Positions 43,769 through 54,605 of a stretch of 64,000 nt of DNA are shown here, piece by piece. The notes under the pieces are model-generated. The model worked only from the letters and a program-made list of their open reading frames with translations, was not told the origin of the DNA and ran no database searches. The translations under genes and the position numbers were made by a program. Source of the stretch: Nematopogon swammerdamellus (Eukaryota > Arthropoda > Insecta > Lepidoptera > Adelidae); assembly GCA_946902875.1 (NCBI GenBank), contig OX336336.1, positions 6,728,545-6,792,544 on the forward strand, read 5' to 3'. Each line of letters opens with the position of its first letter. Within the stretch, counting starts at the first letter, position 1.

Positions 43769-45447
43769 ATGGCGCAAACGACTTTTATACATTGCACGCA
43801 TTGCATTGTTAGGTGCTGTCCATCCGCACTAGATTTTCTAAATGAATTTATCCCTAGGACAGAGGTTTGCGCACAATTTCCTCTAGTTACTTTCAGCGAA
43901 ACGAGAAAATTGATCAGGAATATAAAATCTAAATCCTCATTGGACCTTTGGTTTTTAACGCCAAAAATATTAAAATCGTTATCAAATGAAATTATTGAGC
44001 CACTCACACACACGATAAATAATTGTATAATATCTGGTGTATTTCCCGATGAACTAAAGCTTGCAAAGGTTATCCCTCTATACAAAAAGGGATGCCATTC
44101 TGATGTGCAAAATTACAGACCTATTTCTATATTGCCTGTATTTAGCAAAATTTTTGAGAAGGCAATAGCTACGCGCTTAATAGAATTTCTGAATAATAAT
44201 AATATTCTAAATAATAAACAATTTGGCTTTCAGAAAGGAAAATCGACCAACGACGCTATAGAAAGTATGTTACGAGATATATTGATATCCTTGGATCAGT
44301 CACAGAATACATATGGATTGTTTTGTGACCTTTCCAAGGCATTCGATTGTGTTCAGCATGACATTCTTTTGTCTAAACTTGAGTACTATGGTGTTAGAGG
44401 TACGGAGCTGAAAATATTCAAATCTTACTTAGATAGAAGAAAACAAATATGTGAAGTAAATGGTGTTAAATCATCCGAGTCAAGCATTATGATGGGTGTG
44501 CCTCAAGGATCAATTTTAGGGCCCCTATTATTCCTGGTCTACGTCAATGATCTCAGTGTATGCACTGCCAGTGATTGTGAAATAGTAATGTTTGCGGATG
44601 ACACTTCACTTTTATTTCATAATAGACAACTGAATACATTATGCATCAAGTTTCAAAAAGTAGTCGAGACTCTAACAGTGTGGTTTGAGGTAAATAACTT
44701 ATTGTTAAATGTAAAAAAGACAAATGTCATTCACTTTGCTCTCGGTTCTAGGATAGGAAGAAATACGACTGATATGTCGAGTGTGCTCTCGGAGCTATCT
44801 CTGAACGAGGTCACACAAATTGATTTCTTGGGCATTCGAATGGACGCCAAGCTTAAATGGGACGAGCACATAAATAAAGTTGCAAAAAGATTGAGCTCCG
44901 CGTGCTTTGCAGTTAAAAAGATTCGAGAAATTGGTGGTGTCCAAGCAGCAAGGTCTGTTTATTTCGCATATTTCCAGAGTGTAATGACATATGGTCTCAT
45001 GTTGTGGGGAACGGCAGCAGAAGCCAAAAGGATATTTATATTACAAAAAAGGGCCATATATTCCGAAAAAGGGCCATCCGCAACCTCCAAGGCACGAGGC
45101 CTAGGGACTCTTGCAGAGATGTGTTCCGGGATATTGGAATTATAACATTCACAGGTGCCTATATTTTTCAAAATCTGGTTTATGCGAGAAAAAATCTAGA
45201 CAAGACACCAACCAACTCAAATCTGCATAACTTCGACACGAGGCACCGTGAGGACATTCGTTGTATCAGTCACAGATTGACCAAATTATCCTCAAGTTTT
45301 ATCTGTAACAGCGTAAAATTTTACAATAAATTACCGCAAGAAGTTAGAAACCTTGAAATCCGAGAATTTGAGGGCAAAGTGAAGAGCATGCTTATCCAGA
45401 AATCTTATTACAATTTGAACGAAGCTTATAGTGATAAATTCTTCTAG
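43769..45447 (+). pseudogene. non-LTR retrotransposon reverse transcriptase, frameshifted
   Basis: Frame 43769-45145 (458 codons) encodes a reverse transcriptase: LAKVIPLYKKG and NYRPISILPVFSKIFEK near residues 97-131, FCDLSKAFDCV with catalytic Asp187, GVPQGSILGPLLF near 243-255, and FADD with Asp277/278. At about 45055 a ~20-bp partial duplication (aaaaagggccat occurs twice) shifts the frame; the C-terminal part continues in another frame to 45447 (FYNKLPQEVRNLEIREFEGK, typical of jockey/CR1-like elements). No endonuclease domain: an upstream stop and lack of similarity before about residue 18 show 5' truncation. The rest is well preserved, so this is a fairly recent insertion. Confidence 0.93.
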
Positions 45448-45974
45448 TTATTTTTAGTTTACATTTAGTAATTCTTTATTAATTGTTTTGTAAATATTCT
45501 TATTTTTTAATATTACTTGACTCGTCGCGACTAATGCACTTAAAATGATCTAATTATTAATGTTTTTATTGATTTGTTTTATTATTTGAACGATTTTATG
45601 TTTAATGACTTGAAATTTTTATTCAATAAGGTGTGACATTTTTTGATATATTCATAATAGTTTTTTTTATTTTTTATTTCTGATATTGATTGTGATTTTT
45701 TGACTTGATTGTTTTTATTTTAATGTTTTATCTTAATTTAGTTGATCTATTGACTGTTTCTTTTGAACTTTTTGTACAGTGACATATGTTTGATTTTAAT
45801 TTGTTACAGTTGTGGTATTTAAATATTTTGTGCATTTTTTAATTTTCTGTGTTTTGACGATGGCCTATTTTTGCTTGGATCGAAATAGAATAATAAGAAA
45901 TTTGTTTATAAAATCTGACCTGTCTAAGTGTATAAATATACCAAAAAGACCAAATAAATACCATACCATACCAT
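45448..45974 (+). mobile_element. 3' UTR and (ccata)n tail of the LINE
   Basis: AT-rich 3' region after the stop, ending accaaataaataccatacc then atacc repeats at 45955-45974. A short tandem tail rather than poly(A) is common in CR1-like elements. No target duplication could be defined because the 5' end is truncated. Confidence 0.75.
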
Positions 45975-46354
45975 GTCATTTTCCCACCGTAAGGTGCTAT
46001 AGACCTCATTGAGGCGTCTCTAAAAGATAGCCGCTTCTTAATCTTTGGTCGTTCCAAAAAAAGAATTTTCAGAAGTTTGATGTTTGACAGATCACTTTTA
46101 AAAAATAAAGTGACGTTACTATGGTAACAGCTGTCAGTGGGCAAACATGGAGACCTGTCATAACATAAACATAATATAATATAATATAGGTATCTGATAA
46201 TTCAAATTCGAAGACCATGCCACCTGAGTGGATAGGCGGATATTATTGATAGCGGATAGATACGGAAACCTTCGCGCGCGAGTAAAACCGGCACTTGGCA
46301 GATTTTTTTACAATACTTTTATGATAGTGCGGACTAAAATCTAAGTATATTCGA
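45975..46354. other. no gene seen
   Basis: Nothing supportable. Confidence 0.45.
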
Positions 46355-46505
46355 TTCTTAACGTTTCTTGTATGGGGACACCCCTTGATTGTTTACTTTT
46401 GCCTTTTTTATTATTTGTTGGCATATCCGGCAAATAACACATATTCTGTGAAAATTTCAACCGGCTATCTATTACGGTTCAAAATATACAGCCCTCGGAC
46501 GGACG

Positions 46506-46536
<31 letters not shown>

Positions 46537-46610
46537 AGAAAGACAGACAGACAGACAGACGGCGTAGGCTTAGTAATAGGCTTCCGTATGCATACGAACC
46601 CCTAAAAATG
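46355..46610 (+). mobile_element. GGTTCCGTA-family repeat with long (acag)n
   Basis: cttgtatggggacacccctt, atccggcaaataacacatat, caaccggctatctattacgg, (gacg)n/(acag)n at 46498-46562, then gcgtaggcttagtaatagg, cttccgtatgcatacg and ccctaaaaa. Close relative of 51750-52002. Confidence 0.8.
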
Positions 46611-47044
46611 GTAGTCGTGGTTTCAGTACTAGTTCAATAGTACGGCCATTCCAGCACTCCTTATTCCGTGATACTTACTAAGGCACCTATGGTCACATTA
46701 TAACATGTTATGAATATGTGATGTTCATAGTTTTACGACTGTTTTATCGGCTTGAGATAGCAATGAACGACTCTTGAATGGGCTTTTCTCACACTTGCCC
46801 GCATTAATACTTCGATCATAATGTATTTTAATACATTATTGATGACGTTATAGATGAATAGCATTTACGCACCCTTCTAAAGCCTGTGTAAAAAATTGCG
46901 CGATATGCAAGAGGGACCCATTATTGTCAATAATTTCTGAAGCATTCGCATTATGTATTTATGTTGACTGGTTTAAGTGTAATTAAGTAATGAACCTACT
47001 TATCACTAATTTAATTCATTACATTACATAAACTTACTGTAATA
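46611..47044. other. no gene seen
   Basis: AT-rich; nothing supportable. Confidence 0.45.
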
Positions 47045-47090
47045 ATTGCACAAAATCGACCAAGTGCGCATTGAGGTTTCCGTACCAACC
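47045..47090 (+). repeat. GGTTCCGTA-family head fragment
   Basis: atcgaccaagtgcgcattga then gtttccgtaccaaccatta, the usual beginning of the family, cut off where the composite repeat starts. Confidence 0.55.
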
Positions 47091-48268
47091 ATTATTGACC
47101 GGTTTTTAACCGACTTCCAAAAAAGGAGGAGGTTCTCAATTCGTCTGTATGTTTTTTTTTATTTTTTTTTTTATTTTTTTTTTTTTTATTTTTTTGTATG
47201 TTTGTTACGCGATTTCTCCGTCAATTGAGGGCCGATTTAGAAAATTCTTTTTTTGTTAGTTAGGTCATACTTCCGAGGTGGTCCCATTTCAATTTTATCG
47301 AAATTGGTTGAGTGGTTTTCGTAAAATCAGCATAATACTATAGTGTGTGGTTACCTTCAGCAAAACTTGTGATGTGGTCGTATTCGGCAATTTTTAGTTT
47401 GATAAATTAGTATGGTGTGTGGTTACCTTCAGCAAAACTTTTGTGATGTGGACTTATTCAGCAATTTGCAGTCTGACACATATGGCGAATAATTCTGTAC
47501 CACTTCAATCGATTTCGATTATTCGATTTCGATTATTCTTTTTTATGTAATATTACTAAAAAGAATGAAATAAAAACTGTTTTAAAAAATATTAAACCGA
47601 TTTCCAAAAAACAAAAAAAAAAAGAACTAAAAAGTATTAAATACTTAATATTTTGAAATTTTCTCTGTCCTGTTGAAATACATGAATCGATATACTAGTG
47701 ATACATATTCGGACCCTTGTTTCATGAATATTCTAAATTTGAAATTTTTTATCTTTTCCGACCGGCCAGGTGCGCTTAATTTATTATGGTACGAGCAAAG
47801 AGTTTGTATTACGTCGGCGACGTAATTCAAACTATTTGGGTACGAGTACCATCGAGCTGGTCTGATGATGGAGACAGAAGGTGGCCATAGGAACTCCTAA
47901 ACTACACATGATAAACCCATCGTGTTTGGGCTCGTTGCATTTGTCTTCACGAGCAATTTACTTTAGACCTAAGAGATTCTCAACGACGGTATGTTTTCTT
48001 TTTTTGCATGTTTGTTACGCGATTACTCCGTCAATTGTGGGCCGATTTTGAAAATTCTTTTTTTTTTATTTGAAAGGGGATAACCCTGAGGTTGTTGAAG
48101 TGAAAACTTCTTTAGCGGCGCTTGGCACTTTTTTAGGTGGGTAAAAAATGTATAATTCGCGACATCGCGTCAGCGTCATTTTTAAAATGAAACCTTAAGT
48201 CATTGCATTAAGGGTTAAGTTAGAGTGGCACGGGATCTGCCGGCACTGCCGGAGTGCAACTGTTAAGT

Positions 48269-48838
48269 AGGGTTCGGTAACACGTTTATGTCTGTCCATT
48301 CTACTAAGTTCTGCAAAATGAATGAAGGGTTCCGTAACAAATGCATGTCTGTCTTTTCTACTAAATTTAACATTTATTTCAAAATTAATGTAGGGTTCCG
48401 TAACAAATGCATGTCTATCCGTTCTACTAAATTTTACAATTTTCAACCAAGGTCCTCCGACGGTTATTTTATAATAAAAGTAGGGTTCCGTAACACGTTT
48501 ATGTCTGTCCATTCTACTAAGTTCTGCAAGATGAATGTAGGGTTCCGTAACAAATGCATGTCTGTCCGTTCTACAAAATTTAACATTTATTTCAAAATGA
48601 ATGTAGGGTTCCGTAACAAATGTATGTCTGTCCGTTCTACAAAATTTTACAATTTTCAACCAAGGCCCTCCGACGGTTATTTATAATAAAAGTAGGGTTC
48701 CGTAACAAATGTATGTCTGTCCGTTCTACTAATTTTCTCAATTTTCAACCAAGGTCCTCCGACGGTTATTTTATAATAAAAGTAGGGTTCCGTTACACGT
48801 TTATGTCTGTCCATTCTACTAAGTTCTGCAACATCACC
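48269..48838 (-). repeat. higher-order tandem array (57/66/90-bp units)
   Basis: Eight units starting tagggttccgtaaca at about 48269, 48325, 48391, 48481, 48538, 48604, 48692 and 48782. Three kinds alternate: one of 57 bp (acacgtttatgtctgtcc), one of 66 bp (ending caaaatgaatg), one of 88-90 bp (with ccaaggtcctccgacgg). The 57-66-90 block occurs twice. Most unit lengths are multiples of three, so frames stay open on both strands; on the minus strand units read (SR)TDRHAFVTEPYIHF. I regard it as satellite, not protein. Confidence 0.88.
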
Positions 48839-49174
48839 TACAACGTCCGTGATGTCAGCCCATAACACCGGGTAAACTAAGAGCCATGTCAGTGCTTCCC
48901 CCTTTGATGAGATTTGATTTGTGAAAACACAAACTATTTACATAGCCGTTTCGACCGACGTTTAATTCAGTGCGGTGGTACCAACCCGGGCAGGTTAAAC
49001 CCTACCACCAAGTAAGATTAGGAGGGAAGGGACTTACAGTTTTACGAGGAATTCGAACCTCGGTCAGCCTCCAACGGTCAGCGGTCACCCATCCAAGTAC
49101 TGACCACACCCAGCGTTGCTTAACATTCAATAGCGACAGTTGACTGTCTGCACCACTGAGCTATCGAAGCTGAC
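48830..49174 (-). mobile_element. SINE-A inside composite repeat
   Basis: Minus strand from catcacctacaacgtccgtg to ctatcgaagctgac. Missing the same terminal bases as the copy at 19483, confirming that it inserted, or lost its end, before the composite was duplicated. The head is complete with the 5S-like region. Confidence 0.92.
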
Positions 49175-49297
49175 GTGGTCCTATTTTAATTGGGTCAAGA
49201 TCGGATTGGAAAGCGAGGCGGAATCGCGAGGCCGAAGGCCGAGCGATTCCGCCGAGTACATTAATAGCAAAAAATTACTAAAAAAAACTGTGAAATA

Positions 49298-49664
49298 AAA
49301 AAAAAGTTTTAAAAAACATAAAACCGACTTCCTAAAAAAAGTAAAACTAAAAAACTATTTAAAATAAAAATATAAAAACCGCCTTCAAAAATATATGAAA
49401 TAAAAACCTAAAAAAAAAACGAACCCTAGAGTTGAAGGCGGTGCTAAAGCAAGCAAAAATGATGCATGAAAGAAAACATGAGTGGATGATAATATCCTTT
49501 GTGATTTGTGTAGCCTTTTTAGCACCGCCTTCAACTCTAGGGTTCGTTTTTTTTTTAGGTTTTTATTTCATATATTTTTGAAGGCGGTTTTTATATTTTT
49601 ATTTTAAATAGTTTTTTAGTTTTACTTTTTTTAGGAAGTCGGTTTTATGTTTTTTAAAACTTTT
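49298..49664. repeat. foldback with ~145-bp arms
   Basis: Arms 49298-49445 and 49520-49664 are almost perfectly complementary, with the ~75-bp loop (aagcaagcaaaaatgatgc...). Transcription through it would give a long double-stranded RNA. Confidence 0.92.
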
Positions 49665-49675
49665 TTTAATTATTT

Positions 49676-49880
49676 GTTTTTTTACCTTAGAGTTTGCACT
49701 ATAATCAGACCAAGTTTGACGCTTGTACATATTACCGTTTTTACGAAAGAGCAAAAACAAAAAAACATTGAAAGAAACACGTTCTTGTATGTGCGTTTCG
49801 GGTCCTACCTTAATATTAACTTTTTTTTATATTATATATTAGGAAATCCACCATATTAACACATATTACAGAACCCTAAA
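49676..49880 (+). mobile_element. GGTTCCGTA-family repeat, diverged
   Basis: gtttgcactataatcagacc, aacattgaaagaaacacgtt, ggaaatccaccatattaaca, end agaaccctaaaaaaag. Confidence 0.65.
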
Positions 49881-50020
49881 AAAAGATGGGAACTGTTATT
49901 TTCTACGAGAATTGTTTGTTTACTAATAAATATTAAACTTTTTGGAGGGCGAAGGTTTTTTATTTTTTAAATTTTGTAAGTACGAGTAACCTGACATGAT
50001 CTACTAACAATAATTTGGTG

Positions 50021-50172
50021 AACTGGGTGCCATGTGAGTGCTTCAATTTGATCGTACCCGCTACAGTGAACTGGACAGAAAACACGAACTATCTACACAG
50101 CCGCTTCGAGCGACCTTTTCAATCATTGCGGTGGTATCAATCCGAACGGGTTAAATCCAATTCCGATAAACC
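50021..50172 (-). mobile_element. SINE-A fragment (tail to body)
   Basis: Minus strand: ggtgaactgggtgccatgtg, cgctacagtgaactggacag, gcggtggtatcaatccg. The 3' end and head are missing. Confidence 0.75.
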
Positions 50173-50543
50173 CAATCCCGGATTAAATTAATTAATAATA
50201 TCTATTAAGCAATCAATAAATTATTTCATGATAATTCATTTTCCTAGGTTTTATACGTGACTAGGTTCTTACTACCCAATACACATGACAGAAAACTTTC
50301 CATCCAAAATCCGTCCCAATAAAACCACAGTCTACCTGGTAGGTGTAAAGTCAACGAACCATACTAAATGCAAGGGTCGACTATCTGCCCGGAAGTAAGC
50401 AGCGAAATGTGTTGGCTGCTTACAGTATCGTGACGAAAGTTGTTGAACTATTTTGAACTTTATTTCCTGAGGAACAGGTTCAACTAACACTATTTGCTTG
50501 CGATTACTGTAACTGCTCTCTCACCGCGGTGTTATTTCGCCTA
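50173..50543. other. no gene seen
   Basis: Nothing supportable. Confidence 0.45.
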
Positions 50544-50769
50544 TCCGCCCGCTCTATTACACCCGGAAGTGCGGGATTGGGGTGACAGCTCGACAGGAAT
50601 CAACAAAACTTGCTTAATTTTATTTTCCGGAATCATCGATCGAGAGTCGCGAAATTTCGTGTCGAGAACAGTGAAATGCCGACAAAGTGTTGACTCAACA
50701 TGTATCTATCCAATTCCTGTCGAGCTGTCACCCCATTCCCGCACTTCCCGGTGTAATAGAGCGGGCGGA
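50544..50769. mobile_element. MITE with 57-bp inverted ends
   Basis: 50544-50600 and 50712-50769 are near-perfect complements (tccgcccgctctattacacc against ggtgtaatagagcgggcgga). The central 110 bp is unique. A 109-codon open frame across it is a by-product. No certain target duplication. Confidence 0.85.
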
Positions 50770-50919
50770 CCAGACCATGGAGTAGATCCATTTCCCGTGC
50801 AGAAGTCATATTTTTGTTCGTAAGGAAGAATTTGACAAGAAACTAGAGATACGGAGATGTGTTGGCTTTTTAGCCTAAGAAATGGGGAGATTCGTTGTAT
50901 GAAGACCCCAACATTAAAT

Positions 50920-51430
50920 CCTCAGTCGATTTTTTCTTTGGTAGGTTGTAGTATATTATGAGCCAAAGCTTATATAAAAAAATCCAACAAAAAAACCAAG
51001 CCGAAGTTAGGTATTTATACCTAAAAGTACAAATGGCTTAATATATTGGACTGAGAAATTCCTCGGTTCAAAATTATTTTACAAAATGATTTATTTGCAT
51101 CAGTATGTGATACATTATGAAAATCTAAAATTTTGTTCAAATGGAAGTGTTACTTTTAGAGATATTTCCTTTTTTTGCCCGTCATTTCTATCGGAAAATT
51201 ACTCAGTCGAGTTTTTATTCTCGCATGTCCTTAGAATGTAATTTGGCGTAACGGGTAAGAAAATCCAAAAAAAAATCCATACCAAAAGCTAGTTATTGAA
51301 CATGTATAAAAACTCAGTAGGGAAAATTCCTCAGTCGGATTTCTTTTTTTCATTATGTTAAGTAATCACATTTACACTCAAAACCAAAATATCCAAAAAA
51401 ATAATCAAGCAGAACACTATTGAAAATCTA
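50920..51430 (-). repeat. degenerate ~135-bp satellite, minus orientation
   Basis: Repeated paired motifs on the minus strand: ggattttttt-type followed 60-70 bp later by actgaggaatttt-type (complements near 50932, 50985, 51045, 51195, 51265, 51325, 51395). Same unit as 58935-59430 in the other orientation. Confidence 0.6.
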
Positions 51431-51739
51431 TCATAAATTTATTCCATGATTACGCGATAATGCACCGTATTTCCTTACACGTTGGGTCCGGTTTAGCGTG
51501 CGCGAGCTAAGTGAGACGAGATACGATACTCGTATATATGCATATCTACCTACTACGTTGCTAGCTTTCGTAGAATACTTACACAGCCAGCACATACAGC
51601 ACTAGCGTAAATATACCGACGAAATGAAGTGAGGGTCACGTGCAAGCTAATATAAGTAGAACGACCCGCACATAACGCTCAATTTGCGGTGACAGTATCA
51701 GAACAAATCAGTATCTGATTTGTTCATCGGTGCGTAGGG
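51431..51739. other. no gene seen
   Basis: Nothing supportable. Confidence 0.4.
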
Positions 51740-51749
51740 TTGACAACAA

Positions 51750-51919
51750 TAATTAAAAAAAAACACATTGAAAAAAAAACACGGTTCCTGTATGGTAACC
51801 CCCCTTAATTTTTTACGTTTTCTATGTTTTATTATTTGTTGTTATATCCGCCATAATAACACATATTCTGTGAAAATTTCAACGGGCTACCTATTACGGT
51901 TCTAGAGATACAGCCCTCG

Positions 51920-51950
<31 letters not shown>

Positions 51951-52002
51951 AGACGGTGTAGGCTTAGTAATAGGCTTCCGTACGGGATACGGAAACCTAA
52001 AA
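51750..52002 (+). mobile_element. GGTTCCGTA-family repeat
   Basis: aaaaacacattgaaaaaaaa, ttcctgtatggtaacccccc, ttatatccgccataataaca, gggctacctattacggttct, (gacg/acag)n at 51918-51955, then gtgtaggcttagtaatagg and cttccgtacgggatacgg. Lies 50 bp before the start of the large Helitron. Confidence 0.78.
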
Positions 52003-52599
52003 AATGGGTATGAAACATAATATCACATTAGCCCATCACAGACGAAGCTAAATATCTATACATATAATAAAATCGTAAAGGTAAGAAAGTCTGTACATTG
52101 AATATATTCGGAAAAAAACTAACCAGGGTGGCTTAAAATGAGATACTGAACATGTTAGAACAGTTTTTAAAATTTTTGTTTGTTTGTCTGTACGCGCATC
52201 ACGCAAAAACCACTGAACGGAATTAGACGAAACTTTGTATAGTGGCAGTTTATATGCCGGAATAACATAATACACAAAAAAAATATCAAAAAATAAAAAA
52301 AAAATATTATTATCATTAACATTTAGAATAACGTCAGCCAAAGTACAGCTTTCTTGACAGTTACATTGGCGACAGCTGGCCGGTGACGAATTATTTGATT
52401 CATGAAATGCAAAAAAATTAAAAATATCAAGTTGACAACGGAGAACTGTCATATCGACGTCTTAGAGCTGGCCGGTGAAAAATATTTTATTAATGGAAAA
52501 AAAAATAATTGAAAGTTCACGTTTTGTCGATGTCATTGCTGCAATTTATACTTCTGTTGCCTGCGACTTCGCTCGCGTGAAATTTGAATTTCAGAAGAA

Positions 52600-53150
52600 G
52601 AACGTAACTGAAGGCCGGGACGAAGGCCGGGCTGCTTTCAGAAAGAAGAAAAACATTCTTGAAGAAAGGAAGTAACTAAAGCGAGACCGAAGGCCGAGCT
52701 TCATTCTGATAAATAATAAACCATCTCGAAGAAAGTAAGTAACTAAGGGCGAGGCCGAAGGCCGAGCTGTATCTGTCCTTAAAGACGGCAAAGCCGTCCA
52801 GGCCGAGCTGCGTTCAGAAAGAAGTCAAACATTCCTGAAGAAAGTAAGTAATTAAGGCGAGGCCGAAGGCCGAGCTCTGATCACGTGAACGATATTCTTC
52901 ACGAAGAAATTTACCTAATGACGACGCCGATGGAGGAGCTGCGTATAGCTAAACCATATACTTTCTCAAACAAAGTAACTAAGAGCGATGTCGAAGGCCG
53001 AACTACGTTAAAGTAAACAATAAACCTTCTCGAAAAAATTAAGTGACTAAGAGCGAGGCTAAAGGCCGAGCTTCGTTCGCGTAAATGATATTATATTATA
53101 TCGAAGAAAGCAGGTCATTAAGGGCGAGACCCGAGGGGGGAAGAGGATTA
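52600..53150 (+). repeat. ~68-bp satellite array, first orientation
   Basis: About eight diverged units, each with gcgaggccgaaggccgagct and a gaagaaagtaagtaactaag-like segment, spaced about 65-75 bp. It contains a cttaaagacggcaaagccgt insertion near 52780. Confidence 0.85.
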
Positions 53151-53930
53151 ATTGTTTACCTGAACGCAGCTCGACCTTGGGCCTCGCCCAAAGTTACTGA
53201 CTTTCTTCGAGAAGGTTCATCGTCTTCCTGAACGCAGCTCGGCCTTTGGCCTCGCACTTAGCTACTTACTTCTTCAAGAAGGTTTATCTTCTTCCGGACC
53301 GTAGCTCGGCCTTCGGCCTCGCCCTTAGTTACTTACATTCATCGAGAAGGTTTATTGTCTTCCAGGATGCAGCTGGGCCTTCGACCTCGCCGTTTGTTAC
53401 TTACTTTATTTTAGAAAGTTTGCTAAACTTAAAAAGGTAAATTGAAAAAGGTAAACGACCTGAACGTAGCTCGGTCTTCGACCTCGCCCATAGTTACTGA
53501 CTTTCTTTGAGAACGTTTATCGTCTTACAGAACACAGCTCGGCCTTCGACCTCGCCTTTAGTCACTTACTTCTTCAAGAAGGTTTATCTTCTTCCTGAAC
53601 GCAGCTCGGCCTTCGGCCTCGCCCATAGTTACTGACTTTCTTCGAGAAGGTTTATCGTCCTCCTGAACGAAGCTCGGCCTTCGGCCTCGCCCTTAGTTAC
53701 TTACTTCTTCAAGAAGGTTTATCTTCTTCCGGGACGCAGCTCGGCCTTCGGCCTCGCCCTTAGTTACTTACTTTCATCGAGAAGGTTTATTGTCTTCCAG
53801 GATGCAGCTGGGCCTTCGACCTCGCCGTTTGTTACTTACTTTATTTGAGAAAGTTTGTCGTTTACCTGAACGCAGCTCTGCCTTCGGCCTAGCCCTTAGT
53901 TATATACATTCTTCTTTGAAATACGAATTT
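53151..53930 (-). repeat. ~68-bp satellite array, opposite orientation
   Basis: About eleven units with agctcggccttcggcctcgc and ttagttacttactttcttcg at 53167, 53237, 53303, 53371, 53469, 53537, 53606, 53673, 53739, 53807 and 53875. Spacing is 66-70 bp except one of 98 bp. A variant unit (agctgggccttcgacctcgc) appears at 53371 and 53807, suggesting block duplication. Less diverged than the left array. Confidence 0.9.
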
Positions 53931-54069
53931 CACGCGAGCGAAGTCGCGGGCAACAGCTAGTATATTAATATAAATCATAGCAAGGCCATCGACTTATTTA
54001 TTTATTACTAGCTATCACTGAGCAAGGCATATTAAGATATATTTTCTATAGTAATCTTCGAGTGACCAC

Positions 54070-54370
54070 ATACGCAGCTATAAGATAGGTATATTTTTAT
54101 TACTTTCATCCTCGTACAGCACACAGTGACATACTCCGCGGTCGGCATCCTCCCTTCCGTTTCCGCACTTACAAATCTCGATTCAGTTCGTCCCGGAAGT
54201 AGCCGTGCCCCGTGAGGAGCTGGGACGTTATTTGGTATGGGTGTACCCAGTGGCTTCTCAGATAAAGAACCTGCGGAGGTGTCTGCCAGTGGTGGATGTG
54301 TCCCACCCCACCGCACCTGCCAAAGTGACAAGACCTCTCGCCTGATGGCGTGCCTCATCCTATGGAACAT
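54070..54370 (-). pseudogene. LINE ORF2 C-terminal remnant (R1-like)
   Basis: Minus-strand frames give MRHAIRREVLSLWQVRWGG, then in a shifted frame QITSQLLTGHGYFRDELNR, and DADRGVCHCVLYED. The LWQ.RW...LTGHG.F..YL...C..D.EHVL pattern is that of R1-clade proteins. Several frameshifts and stops. Confidence 0.65.
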
Positions 54371-54605
54371 CTCTCGATGCGCAAAGTCCAAAGCGCAATA
54401 TCCAAATGTACTTGAACTAAAGAAGGAATCGAGGAAGGAATACAACCGCCTCTCCAGATCCAGCAAGAGGTCTATTGCCAGGGCCAAATTTGAATACATC
54501 GGCAGAATCGGCGATAGACTGAACCAGCACCCAACTGGGAGTCGTGAGTTTTGGTCTCTTGCCAAATCTGTCGAGTCGAGTTTCTGCCGCTCCTCCCTTG
54601 GCGTA
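54371..54605 (+). pseudogene. LINE ORF2 linker region, plus-strand arm
   Basis: ELKKESRKEYNRLSRSSKRS, RAKFEYIGRIGDRLNQHPTG and SREFWSLAKSVESSFCRSSL: the segment between endonuclease and reverse transcriptase in jockey-like elements. It faces an inverted partner at 54820-55030. Confidence 0.78.

Larger units (their letters stand above)
47107..49667 (-). mobile_element. composite repeat, copy 2 (inverted)
   Basis: Reverse complement of 18990-21150 along its whole length: edge aaccgacttccaaaaaagg at 47107, linker blocks, third-SINE tail (48085-48180), expanded tandem array (48269-48838), SINE-A (48830-49174), linker with tactcggcggaat complement, and the large foldback (arms 49298-49445 and 49520-49664). 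About 400 bp longer than copy 1, mainly because of the array. Ends do not show an obvious target duplication. Confidence 0.92.
52055..53960 (+). mobile_element. 1.9-kb non-autonomous Helitron carrying satellite arrays
   Basis: 5' end TCTATACATATAATAAAATC at 52055 preceded by A; 3' hairpin cacgcgagcgaagtcgcggg, spacer, then CTAG (53957-53960) followed by T. Internal blocks caaaaaccactgaacggaat and tatgccggaataacataata are typical of moth Helitrons. No Rep/helicase coding. An inverted copy of the 3' hairpin (gcctgcgacttcgctcgcgt) at 52558 marks the start of two opposite satellite arrays that fill 52600-53930. Confidence 0.85.

Noticed and set aside
43769..45447. Intact autonomous retrotransposon
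   Set aside because: No endonuclease domain and a frameshift near 45055, so it cannot be autonomous.
48195..48686. Repeat-containing protein genes on both strands
   Set aside because: Frames follow from unit lengths divisible by three in a satellite; one unit breaks the period, and the sister copy has a much shorter frame.
50494..50823. 109-codon plus-strand protein
   Set aside because: Spans a MITE with inverted ends; frame is incidental.
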